Assembly (NCBI GenBank): GCA_003157315.1
Contig: PMJE01000133.1
Coordinates: forward strand, 1-7,796
Reading direction: 5' to 3'
Origin: Myxococcales bacterium
GTDB taxonomy: Bacteria; Myxococcota; Polyangia; Fen-1088
DNA length: 7,796 nt
A program made the translations under genes and the position numbers. Below the pieces are notes generated by a model, which was not told the DNA's origin, did no database searches, and saw nothing but the letters and a program-made list of their open reading frames with translations. Positions 1 through 5,241 of this stretch are shown here, piece by piece; position 1 is the first letter of the stretch; every line of letters starts with the position of its first letter.

Positions 1-1
1 C

Positions 2-1729
2 AATCTCGACAAGCAACCCACGGTCGTGCACAGGCCGGATGGCAGCACCATCAACTTCACGTACGACTCGGCGGGGAGGCTGAGCACGGTGACGTATCCG
101 GCAGGACCGTCGACGAGCGATGGCAACATCACAGTCACGAGAAGCTACAACCCGACAACGGGGAAACTGGCCGGCCTGAGCACGAGCGACGGGCAGACGG
201 TGAGCTATGGGTACGATGGGCGGCTGCTGACGTCGACTACATGGAGCGGGACCGTCGCAGGAAGCGTGAGCCGGACTTACAACAACGACTTCCGCGTGGC
301 AACGGAATTGGTGAACGGCGCGAACAGCGTAGCCTTTGGGTATGACAACGACGGGCTACTTACGAGCGCCGACGGACTGAGCATTGTACGGGACGCGACC
401 AATGGCAGGATTTCGGACACCACCGTCGGTGGCGTGACCGATCATCGTACTTACGATACCGTGGGGAAAGTCGCCACGTACGAGGCGAAATTTGGAACGA
501 CGTCATTGTACTCGGTCTCGTATGTGCGCGATGCGCTCGACCGGATCGCGGAGAAGACCGAGACCCTCCAGGGCACCACCACCGTATGGGACTATAGCTA
601 TGACTCGGCTGGGCGGCTCTGGCAGGTCAAGCAGAATGGCGTGTTGACGGCTACGTACCTCTACAATGCCAACGGGAGCAGGCTCAGCAGGATCACGCCA
701 AGCGGGACTGAAACGGCCACCTACGATGACCAGGACAGACTGCTAACCTTCGGCAAGTGGGCCTATGCGTACACCGCCAATGGGGAGTTGCGAACGAAAA
801 CGGACACGACCACGGGGGCGGTGACCACATATGGCTATGACGGGGCTGGAAACTTGCGGAAGGTTGTCTTGCCGGATGGGAGTGTAATTGAGTACGTCAT
901 CGACGCCGTTGGACGTCGGGTTGCCAAGAAGATCAACGGCACCATGACCAGGCGGTGGCTCTACCAGGGGGAACTGATGCCTGCAGCGGAGCTGGACGGT
1001 GCCGGCACGCTCCTGGCCAGATATGTCGATGGCGTGACGGTGAAGGGAACCACGTCCTACAAGGTCGTTGCAGATAACCTGGGGACGCCGAAATTGCTGG
1101 TCAACGCAACCACTGGTGTGGTGGCGCAGCGGCTGGAGATCGACGAGTGGGGACAAGTGACGGCGGACAGCAACGTCGGCTTCCAGGCATTTGGCTTCGC
1201 CCACGGGATCTACGACCCCGACACGGGGTTGGTGAGATTCGGCGCGCGGGACTACGACCCCGTGGTCGGTCGGTGGACGGCGAAGGATCCGACGCGGTTC
1301 GAGGGGGGGCTGGACCTTTACGGCTATGCGGCGAGCGACCCTGTAAACCGCCTCGACCCTACTGGTCGAAAGGTTGATTGGATAGGCCTTGTTTGCAACA
1401 ATCCGAGCGCCTGGGGTGGGGCGTGTGCATTGGCGGGTTACCCGGACATCAGTCCATATACGCATCAGAATCGGAACGACTACAACGCGTGCCCCCCGAC
1501 AGACCCGACGAATTCGTGTTCACAGGATCCTGGTTGGGGTGAGCCCCCCGGCGGGCGCACATGGAGCACGGTAGGCGACGGCAAACTTCGTGGTTCTGAC
1601 GGCTCTGAATGCATCTATGATGAAACGGGTCGGCTGAAGAAGCTTGGATCGTACAACTTCGGAGCCAACCCGTGGACTTTGGCTCACGTGTGTCTGGACG
1701 TCCTTCCGTATTGTTGGTGGGGCGACTGA
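2..1729 (+). CDS. Rhs/YD-repeat polymorphic toxin protein, 3' end (5' partial)
   Basis: This is the C-terminal 575 codons of an Rhs-family protein. The frame is open to the left edge, so the GTG at 26 is an internal codon rather than the start, and the delivery-related N-terminus is outside the window. YD repeats run through the first 900 bases or so (for example YDSAGRL, YGYDGRLL, YLYNANGSRL and YGYDGAGNLRKV). The conserved Rhs-associated core follows, with YDPDTGLVRFGARDYDP at about 1211-1261 and GRW at about 1268-1276. The core closes at DPVNRLDPTG, with DPTG at 1355-1366, the usual boundary where Rhs proteins cleave off their toxin tip. In known Rhs proteins the repeats form a shell that encloses the C-terminal toxin. 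The core has no cysteine that I can see, whereas the tip has seven. The family is certain; the tip's activity is not known. The following small membrane gene is the expected immunity position. Confidence 0.95.
   Translation, partial: NLDKQPTVVHRPDGSTINFTYDSAGRLSTVTYPAGPSTSDGNITVTRSYNPTTGKLAGLSTSDGQTVSYGYDGRLLTSTTWSGTVAGSVSRTYNNDFRVATELVNGANSVAFGYDNDGLLTSADGLSIVRDATNGRISDTTVGGVTDHRTYDTVGKVATYEAKFGTTSLYSVSYVRDALDRIAEKTETLQGTTTVWDYSYDSAGRLWQVKQNGVLTATYLYNANGSRLSRITPSGTETATYDDQDRLLTFGKWAYAYTANGELRTKTDTTTGAVTTYGYDGAGNLRKVVLPDGSVIEYVIDAVGRRVAKKINGTMTRRWLYQGELMPAAELDGAGTLLARYVDGVTVKGTTSYKVVADNLGTPKLLVNATTGVVAQRLEIDEWGQVTADSNVGFQAFGFAHGIYDPDTGLVRFGARDYDPVVGRWTAKDPTRFEGGLDLYGYAASDPVNRLDPTGRKVDWIGLVCNNPSAWGGACALAGYPDISPYTHQNRNDYNACPPTDPTNSCSQDPGWGEPPGGRTWSTVGDGKLRGSDGSECIYDETGRLKKLGSYNFGANPWTLAHVCLDVLPYCWWGD
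1367..1726 (+). other. Variable C-terminal tip of the Rhs protein (putative toxin domain)
   Basis: These 120 residues after the DPTG boundary form the variable tip where polymorphic toxins carry their effector domain. No YD repeats continue here. Seven cysteines are spread through it (VCNN, GACA, NACP, NSCS, SECI, HVCL, PYCW), which suggests disulfides and a domain that works outside the cytoplasm. The last 45 residues contain GSECIYDETGRL, a GSYNFG turn and HVCLDVLPY ending in WWGD. I have an impression of similar endings in other Rhs tips, but this is from memory and no toxin family is named. No obvious nuclease, deaminase or ADP-ribosyltransferase motif is visible. The membrane-protein partner fits a membrane- or periplasm-acting toxin. 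An inactive or displaced tip is also possible. Confidence 0.55.
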
Positions 1730-1748
1730 TTGAATTCAGGGTTGTGAT

Positions 1749-2192
1749 ATGACGACCACTGGGGCTATTGAGTTGTTTAGAGTGCTTCTTGCGAAGCGGT
1801 TTCATAGCCGGCATTCTGCATTCGTTGCCCTAGCCCTGGTTTGGGGAGCTATCTACCCGATGTCGCTATTCTTCCATGGCGTGCGGTACGGCTGGTCCGC
1901 GCTTCAACCGTCAGGCTGGATATTGGCTTCACTCCCAATGGTGGTCATCTTGGGTCCGGCTACGCTATCGCACGCATTCTTCTATCTCTTCTACTATTTC
2001 GCTAGCCCAATCCCTGACGTCGCTCCTGGAGGGTGGGCTGTTCCTGTCTTCTACTGGCTAGGGCTTGTTGCCCTCAACTTTGCATTTGTGCGATCGAGAC
2101 GACTCATCATCTTCTTGGCGATTGTGTTCATTGTGCTTTGCTCTACGGTGCGGAATTTCGAACTAGTAACGAAGATCTGCACGGTGACCTGA
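1749..2192 (+). CDS. Small multi-pass membrane protein, putative immunity protein
   Basis: This 147-residue protein starts at ATG 1749, with a modest AGGG Shine-Dalgarno at 1738-1741, 19 bases after the rhs stop and presumably co-transcribed with it. Hydrophobic stretches at about residues 24-43, 56-84, 97-113 and 118-135 give four or more membrane segments. The second stretch is long and may be two helices. The 18-23 (FHSRHS) and 114-118 (VRSRR) regions are basic, as expected for cytoplasmic turns. I do not recognise a family. The position right behind a variable Rhs tip is where the cognate immunity gene normally lies, and a membrane immunity protein suits a toxin acting at the inner membrane or in the periplasm. 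The gene is less GC-rich than the replication genes to the right, consistent with horizontal exchange. The immunity role is inferred from position only. Confidence 0.7.
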   Translation: MTTTGAIELFRVLLAKRFHSRHSAFVALALVWGAIYPMSLFFHGVRYGWSALQPSGWILASLPMVVILGPATLSHAFFYLFYYFASPIPDVAPGGWAVPVFYWLGLVALNFAFVRSRRLIIFLAIVFIVLCSTVRNFELVTKICTVT

Positions 2193-2313
2193 TGGCTCCG
2201 AGCGCTATCTGTTCCGCGAGAGTGTGGTGCCAGTGACATATTCAGGGCCCCCTCCCACCACTGTCCCGGCTCGGCGCTCGCTTGCCACTGAAAGGTACAC
2301 GGGGAAGGACTAC

Positions 2314-2544
2314 ATGAAGAGACTGCATGTCACATTCGAGGAATTCGAACTCAGCGGCATCACGGACAAGGTGCTTCTGGACAACATCAAGGTCGGCCAA
2401 TGCTTCATCGCGGTCGACGCTGTCGGAAGCGGCAGCAAATGGCCCGTCTTTGAGAGGACTGAGACCGGATATCTCCGACGAGAAAGTGGGAAAGTCGAGT
2501 CCTACATCCCCGACCACTACAGCATCTACAGACTCAAGGAGTGA
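2314..2544 (+). CDS. Small hypothetical protein downstream of the putative immunity gene
   Basis: This 76-residue protein has no family I recognise. I chose ATG 2314 because GAAGGA lies at 2304-2309, four bases upstream. A longer reading from GTG 2224 adds a proline-rich stretch with no visible ribosome binding site. The sequence is mixed and soluble-looking: an acidic start (HVTFEEFELSG), then DNIKVGQCFIAVDAVGSG, and an aromatic-rich end (SYIPDHYSIYRLKE). It has no membrane segment or signal peptide. It could be a second immunity gene, a small orphan, or the remnant of a displaced Rhs tip. The last idea comes from the in-frame upstream codons, which read SLATERYTGKDY and recall the ERYTGKE segment of many Rhs cores. 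The non-coding repeat region begins directly after its stop. Confidence 0.5.
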   Translation: MKRLHVTFEEFELSGITDKVLLDNIKVGQCFIAVDAVGSGSKWPVFERTETGYLRRESGKVESYIPDHYSIYRLKE

Positions 2545-2564
2545 ATCTCCTCGGCAGAGGCCCC

Positions 2565-2644
2565 GCGGCCCGACCGTGCCGTCTTCGCCGGTGCTTCACC
2601 CCAGCGCCATCATCATCTCGGCTTCGACCGCACGGTCGGGCCGC
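2565..2644. repeat. 15-bp perfect inverted repeat just after the left gene cluster
   Basis: GCGGCCCGACCGTGC at 2565-2579 is exactly matched by its reverse complement GCACGGTCGGGCCGC at 2630-2644, with a 50-base loop. The structure starts 21 bases after the stop at 2544. The right arm runs straight into TCCATC, making this the first member of the CTCCATC repeat family. It could stop or stabilise transcripts, but there is no T-tract. Confidence 0.7.
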
Positions 2645-2650
2645 TCCATC
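2644..2650. repeat. CTCCATC repeat, copy A
   Basis: The CTCCATC core abuts the right arm of the 2565-2644 inverted repeat. The downstream GAAAGCGGC part is degenerate here, reading GCGGTGGTGC. Confidence 0.45.
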
Positions 2651-2773
2651 GCGGTGGTGCGGGGCTCCCCAGCGCCACGGCCAGGCTCACGGTCACCGCG
2701 TCCCGGGCCATGCACCTGCGCTCGCGCGGGCATCGCGCGTGACTGCCGCTCATCTCCAGCTCGCTCCGGACGC

Positions 2774-2793
2774 ATGGCCCGGGCCGCTCCATC
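2774..2793. repeat. CTCCATC repeat, copy B, with 10-bp palindrome
   Basis: The palindrome GGCCCGGGCC (2776-2785) is followed after one base by CTCCATC (2787-2793). The core lies 143 bases after copy A. Confidence 0.5.
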
Positions 2794-2828
2794 ATCCAGG
2801 CGCCCAGCGCCGATCTTCTCCTCGCCCC

Positions 2829-2845
2829 CGTGGCGCGCGCCGTGC
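2829..2845. repeat. 17-bp direct repeat, copy 1
   Basis: CGTGGCGCGCGCCGTGC occurs here and again, identical, at 3711-3727. Its centre GGCGCGCGCC is a 10-bp palindrome. Confidence 0.6.
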
Positions 2846-2910
2846 ACCCTCCGCCCGCAGCCTCGGCAGTGAACGCCGACCAACTCGGGCTCCGGGAGCA
2901 CGTCGCACGT

Positions 2911-2939
2911 CGCTCCATCTGCGAAAGCGGCGCCGCTGG
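2911..2939. repeat. CTCCATC repeat, copy C
   Basis: CGCTCCATCTGCGAAAGCGGC is a full copy, matching copy D except at the two bases after the shared CGCTCCATCT. The core lies 126 bases after copy B. The bases just upstream (CGTCGCACGTCG) do not form a clear hairpin. Confidence 0.55.
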
Positions 2940-3028
2940 CTGTGTGCATCGCCTCGTTCTCGCGACTGGGCCGCGCCGGCCTCGCTCGCATGTACCCGTT
3001 GTGGCTGCGACGGCGCTCACCTTGTGCT

Positions 3029-3079
3029 CGCATTGGCCGCGCGGCCCAGTCGCTCCATCTCGGAAAGCGGCGACGCCAA
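3029..3079. repeat. CTCCATC repeat, copy D, with 12-bp palindrome
   Basis: The perfect palindrome GGCCGCGCGGCC (3035-3046) precedes CGCTCCATCTCGGAAAGCGGC (3051-3071), and the core lies 140 bases after copy C. The start, CGCATTGGCCGC (3029-3040), is repeated at 3174-3185. Confidence 0.6.
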
Positions 3080-3182
3080 CCCACGGAAGACAGCGCGACG
3101 ATCTTGCAGAACGCGGGTGGCGCGCGACTCGGGGCCAGCCTCGGCGCTCGGTCGATGCCGGGCCCGTCGCGCACGCATTGGC

Positions 3183-3352
3183 CGCCGTTCCCCCCGCCGC
3201 TCCTTCCCCCCTGGACCCCCCAACCTAGGCACCCCCTTTCCGCTCGCTTCGCTCGCTGAAAAGGAATCCCCAGGGGGGAAGGACGCTCTGGCTCGCCGGC
3301 GATCTGAGTGGCCGAGGACGGCCACCGCCGGCTCGCCTAGGGGGGAACGGCG
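3183..3352. repeat. Nested inverted-repeat element with two CCTAGG sites
   Basis: Outer arms CGCCGTTCCCCCC (3183-3195) and GGGGGGAACGGCG (3340-3352) are perfect reverse complements. Inner arms TCCTTCCCCCCTGG (3201-3214) and CCAGGGGGGAAGGA (3270-3283) are also perfect. CCTAGG occurs at 3224-3229 and 3336-3341. Between them is the direct repeat CGCTCGCTTCGCTCGCTG. The layout is asymmetric: the inner and outer arms are 5 bases apart on the left and 56 on the right. It resembles a small non-autonomous element or a decayed end, with no open frame of its own. Confidence 0.6.
3308..3325. repeat. GC-rich hairpin, 7-bp stem and AGGA loop
   Basis: GTGGCCG and CGGCCAC pair perfectly around an AGGA loop. 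It lies in the right-hand 56-base gap of the nested inverted-repeat element. No T-tract follows, so it is not called as a terminator. Confidence 0.5.
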
Positions 3353-3491
3353 CGCGACCACGGCTCCCCGGTCGCGCCCCTTCCCCGCCAGCCCCTGCCA
3401 CCACCACGGGGGCCTGCGGCGTGCAAATGCGACGGGCCCGGCTGGCGCGGGGCAAGCATCACGTCTCGACCGACGGCGCGCACTCATGTCA

Positions 3492-3519
3492 CCGCGGCCG
3501 CGGCGCTAGCTGGCGCCGC
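3492..3519. repeat. 12-bp palindrome overlapping a 7-bp-stem hairpin
   Basis: CCGCGGCCGCGG (3492-3503) is a perfect palindrome. It overlaps GCGGCGC (3500-3506), which pairs with GCGCCGC (3513-3519) around a six-base TAGCTG loop. The two structures are mutually exclusive. The function is unknown. Confidence 0.5.
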
Positions 3520-3710
3520 AGCCGCTCGCGCTTGCGCTCCCCGCCTCGACGGCGATCTTGGCCAGCACATCAGCGCGCCCGACCCGCGTCCCAGCGCCTG
3601 CAGCGCGGCTCGCTCCGCTGCCGACGGGCTTCGCTCGCCGCAGAGGAGGCAAGCGCTGGGCCGCTACGAAAAGTGCTTGGCTTCAGAGCGGCGGTCAGTG
3701 GCTTCGGCAC

Positions 3711-3727
3711 CGTGGCGCGCGCCGTGC
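3711..3727. repeat. 17-bp direct repeat, copy 2
   Basis: This is identical to 2829-2845. Here the flanks GGCAC (3706-3710) and GTGCC (3724-3728) add a short inverted repeat around the GGCGCGCGCC core. Confidence 0.6.
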
Positions 3728-3748
3728 CGCCTTCGCCGCGAAACCAAC

Positions 3749-3819
3749 GTGGCGCGCACATCGCGCAGGCTTCGGCCGCACGGTGCGCGCCACTCCATCC
3801 GGGAAAGCGGCCCAGCCTC
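3749..3819. repeat. Strong hairpin plus CTCCATC repeat, copy E
   Basis: GTGGCGCGCAC (3749-3759) and GTGCGCGCCAC (3783-3793) pair perfectly. Inside is a GGC-TTCG-GCC mini-hairpin, which as RNA would be the very stable C(UUCG)G tetraloop on the plus strand. The right arm runs directly into TCCATC and then GGGAAAGCGGC, the same layout as copy A. The hairpin ends about 30 bases beyond the stop of the HEPN gene on the minus strand, so it could mark that transcript's 3' end, though no T-run follows. Confidence 0.65.
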
Positions 3820-3823
3820 GCGC

Positions 3824-4315
3824 TCAGCTATCGGTTTGCAACTCTGATAGGGCCCGCCGCAGCTCGGCCTCAATCCGCTCGTCGGAAAACCCGATGCGGT
3901 CGCGTAGCGGTCGAACGGTTTCATCGAGGCTCTGATCGGCGGTCTTGAAGCAGTCCTTCGCTGCTTCGAGCTCCGTGATCATGGCAGCGCGACCAGCCTC
4001 GGTCATGAAGTCCAGCGAGCGCTCCCGGAAGTACGCATGGGCAAGCCAGTTTCGCTTCTTGAGAGCGTCGACGAGGAGCTGTGCGAGCGAGTCCTGGACC
4101 GGGATGTGAACGCGGAGGTCGCGGATCAATCTGCCGAGCGTCAGCTCGAACTTCTGGTCCATGAAGGAGTCGACGTCAGCCGGTGAAAGGCGCTCGCCGC
4201 TCGCCAGGCGTGCGATCACCATGGCGTTGACCAAGCCATGCTCAAGAACCTGGGCCATGTACATCGCCAGGCCGAAATGGGCGTAGGTGTCGCGGATCTG
4301 ATCGCCCTGGTCCAT
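3824..4315 (-). CDS. HEPN-motif protein, candidate RNase toxin
   Basis: This 163-residue, apparently all-helical soluble protein contains KKRNWLAH at residues 86-93. R88-N89-x3-H93 is the R-x4-H signature with a polar residue after Arg that forms the RNase site of HEPN domains in toxins, abortive-infection proteins and CRISPR effectors. An earlier helix (residues 15-35) carries E25 and H26, placed like the conserved acidic residue of many HEPN proteins. Charged helices follow to the C-terminus. The ATG at 4315 is preceded on the minus strand by a GGTGA-type ribosome site, and lies 20 bases after the stop of the XRE gene, so the two genes form one transcription unit. Regulator first and RNase second is a common toxin-antitoxin order. 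RNase activity and toxicity are inferred from one motif and context. A non-catalytic HEPN or structural role remains possible. Confidence 0.8.
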   Translation of the reverse strand: MDQGDQIRDTYAHFGLAMYMAQVLEHGLVNAMVIARLASGERLSPADVDSFMDQKFELTLGRLIRDLRVHIPVQDSLAQLLVDALKKRNWLAHAYFRERSLDFMTEAGRAAMITELEAAKDCFKTADQSLDETVRPLRDRIGFSDERIEAELRRALSELQTDS

Positions 4316-4335
4316 CGATCACCGCCGCATCCAAC

Positions 4336-4710
4336 TCAGGCGGCGTCGCTATGGACCCTGCCCAGCAGGCCGTCGAGCACCTTGAGCACAGCTCGCCGTT
4401 GATCCTCGGGAAGTTGTTGGATCTGACGAAGCCGGCGCCAGAGGCGCATCTCGCCGCCGCCGCGTGGGGCATCGACAGCCTGGGCGCCGGCTGTGCCGAC
4501 AAGCTGATCGGCCGAGATGCCGAGGGCCTTGGCGAAAGCAGCGAGCTGCTCGGGCGACGGCGTTCCACCCTGGATCTCGTAGTAGGCGACCATGCGTTTG
4601 GACAAGCCCACCTTGCGCCCCAGCTGCTCCAGGGTGAAACCGCTGGCAGCGCGGAAGCGGCGCAGACGGGCGCCGAAGGTTTCGGGAGGCTTCGCGAGGG
4701 ACTTGGCCAT
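4336..4710 (-). CDS. XRE-family helix-turn-helix regulator
   Basis: This 124-residue DNA-binding protein has an XRE/Cro-CI HTH domain at about residues 12-70: FGARLRRFRAASGFTLEQLG, the recognition-helix segment VGLSKRMVAYYEIQGG, then PSPEQLAAFAKALGISADQL. A linker leads to a C-terminal helix (RLWRRLRQIQQLPEDQRRAV, residues 89-108, and on to about 118), a tail often seen in mobile-element XRE repressors and likely used to dimerise. The ATG at 4710 gives a start just before the domain. A longer reading to 4896 would cross the divergent control region and lacks family-like sequence. The AGGA upstream is about 11 bases away, a little far. It probably represses both itself and the divergent plus-strand operon through the 4780-4796 palindrome, and may neutralise the co-transcribed HEPN protein directly or by repression. 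Confidence 0.9.
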   Translation of the reverse strand: MAKSLAKPPETFGARLRRFRAASGFTLEQLGRKVGLSKRMVAYYEIQGGTPSPEQLAAFAKALGISADQLVGTAGAQAVDAPRGGGEMRLWRRLRQIQQLPEDQRRAVLKVLDGLLGRVHSDAA

Positions 4711-4779
4711 GATGGCAAAGATCCTACCCAGGGAATCGCAGGAACCTTGGCTTGGTGGGTACATTTTGCTTGATCCAAA

Positions 4780-4796
4780 GTTACACGCCATGTAAC
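4780..4796. promoter_or_regulatory. Palindromic operator candidate between divergent operons
   Basis: GTTACA (4780-4785) and TGTAAC (4791-4796) form a perfect 6-bp dyad with a five-base spacer, in an AT-richer gap of 97 bases between the XRE gene and the plus-strand operon. A related half-site, GGTACA (4758-4763), lies 22 bases upstream, about two helical turns. The palindrome ends 11 bases before the ATG at 4808, so a bound repressor would block the plus-strand start region. The size and symmetry suit an XRE dimer; binding is inferred. Confidence 0.55.
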
Positions 4797-4807
4797 CTGT
4801 GCGCAAG

Positions 4808-5017
4808 ATGAGGGGACAACCTGAAAAGCAGATCGCCGAGCCCAGAAAGCTCTTGACAGGTTTTTTCGAGAAGCCGCTTTCGCGGCCCGAACTCATGCAT
4901 CAGCTCGCCGAAGCCGGCCTCGAGCTGTGGCATGCCCCCGAAGGCTTCTGGGCTGTGCGGCTGAAACCAGCGCCGGTGTTTCGGCCGGGGCGTCGATCCT
5001 TGCGGAGGACGAAGTGA
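4808..5017 (+). CDS. Small protein at the head of the primase operon
   Basis: This 69-residue basic protein has no family I recognise. The middle reads like a compact folded unit (LSRPELMHQLAEAGLELWHA, then PEGFWAVRL) and is followed by a basic tail (RPGRRSLRRTK). Its TGA at 5015-5017 overlaps the GTG start of the next gene as GTGA, which supports its being translated and coupled. The start is uncertain. ATG 4808 has no Shine-Dalgarno, and GTG 4799 in the same frame adds three residues but sits against the operator palindrome. A transcript starting just past the operator would be almost leaderless. It may be an accessory DNA-binding or regulatory protein of the element. The antisense reading is less protein-like. 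Confidence 0.6.
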   Translation: MRGQPEKQIAEPRKLLTGFFEKPLSRPELMHQLAEAGLELWHAPEGFWAVRLKPAPVFRPGRRSLRRTK

Positions 5018-5241
5018 AGCTGATCTGCGGGGAATGCCGGCGGGTGGTGGACGTGCGGAAGAAGGACATCGAGGAGGTATGCGTGTGCATCGAGGGGTGT
5101 CGACCGATCTTGGTGCGAAGGGAACATGAGGATGCCAAGCACCTGATGTGTCCCTTCTGCACGGTCGAGGGAAATGGCGTGTTCTGGCTGGCTCGGCTGA
5201 ACAAGCTGGATCGAGCCGCAAATCAGGGAGAGGCAGCATGA
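5014..5241 (+). CDS. Small zinc-knuckle (Cys-rich) protein
   Basis: This 75-residue protein has two CxxC knuckles, C5-G-E-C8 near the start and C46-P-F-C49 near the end. Between them is a second cluster, C23-V-C25-x3-C29, giving seven cysteines plus H38 and H43. The outer pairs are spaced like a zinc ribbon, and the middle cluster may bind a second metal. I chose GTG 5014 because GGAGGA at 5004-5009 is well placed, it overlaps the upstream stop as GTGA, and CGEC then lies at the N-terminus. Its own stop overlaps the primase start as ATGA (5238-5241). Tight coupling on both sides indicates one operon and suggests a nucleic-acid-binding accessory to replication. No exact family is assigned. Confidence 0.75.
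   Translation: MKLICGECRRVVDVRKKDIEEVCVCIEGCRPILVRREHEDAKHLMCPFCTVEGNGVFWLARLNKLDRAANQGEAA

Larger units (their letters stand above)
2545..3823. other. Repeat-rich convergent intergenic region without a supported gene
   Basis: This stretch of about 1.28 kb lies between the plus-strand genes on the left and the minus-strand HEPN gene on the right. Base composition is very GC-rich (75% in the hand-counted sample 3181-3240), so long frames stay open on both strands. Their translations are arginine-, proline- and alanine-rich, without domains or good ribosome binding sites. What stands out instead is repeated and inverted sequence: five CTCCATC repeats, several GC-rich hairpins, nested inverted repeats with two CCTAGG sites, and a 17-base direct repeat. 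I see no transposase, integrase, tRNA or CRISPR array. Confidence 0.75.

Noticed and set aside
743..1465. 240-codon minus-strand frame opposite the rhs gene
   Set aside because: Shadow of the Rhs core, with no family-like sequence.
2565..2644. Rho-independent terminator for the left gene cluster
   Set aside because: The stem is perfect but the loop is 50 bases and no T-tract follows, so it is reported only as an inverted repeat.
2596..3174. Minus-strand frame with recurring PLSxMER-like peptides
   Set aside because: The peptide repeats simply reflect the DNA-level CTCCATC repeat read on the opposite strand. No start signal or family.
2541..3509. Long open frame (322 codons, plus strand) across the repeat region
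   Set aside because: The translation is Arg/Pro/Ala-rich with no domain, other frames on both strands are equally open, and the frame runs through hairpins and repeats. It is an effect of high GC.
2911..3819. Integron attC array or CRISPR array
   Set aside because: No GTTRRRY/RYYYAAC core sites or cassette genes, and the repeats are too divergent and irregularly spaced for CRISPR; no cas or integrase gene is present.
4853..4858. Perfect TTGACA that could be a -35 promoter box
   Set aside because: It lies inside the small coding gene and no recognisable -10 box follows at 16-18 bases.
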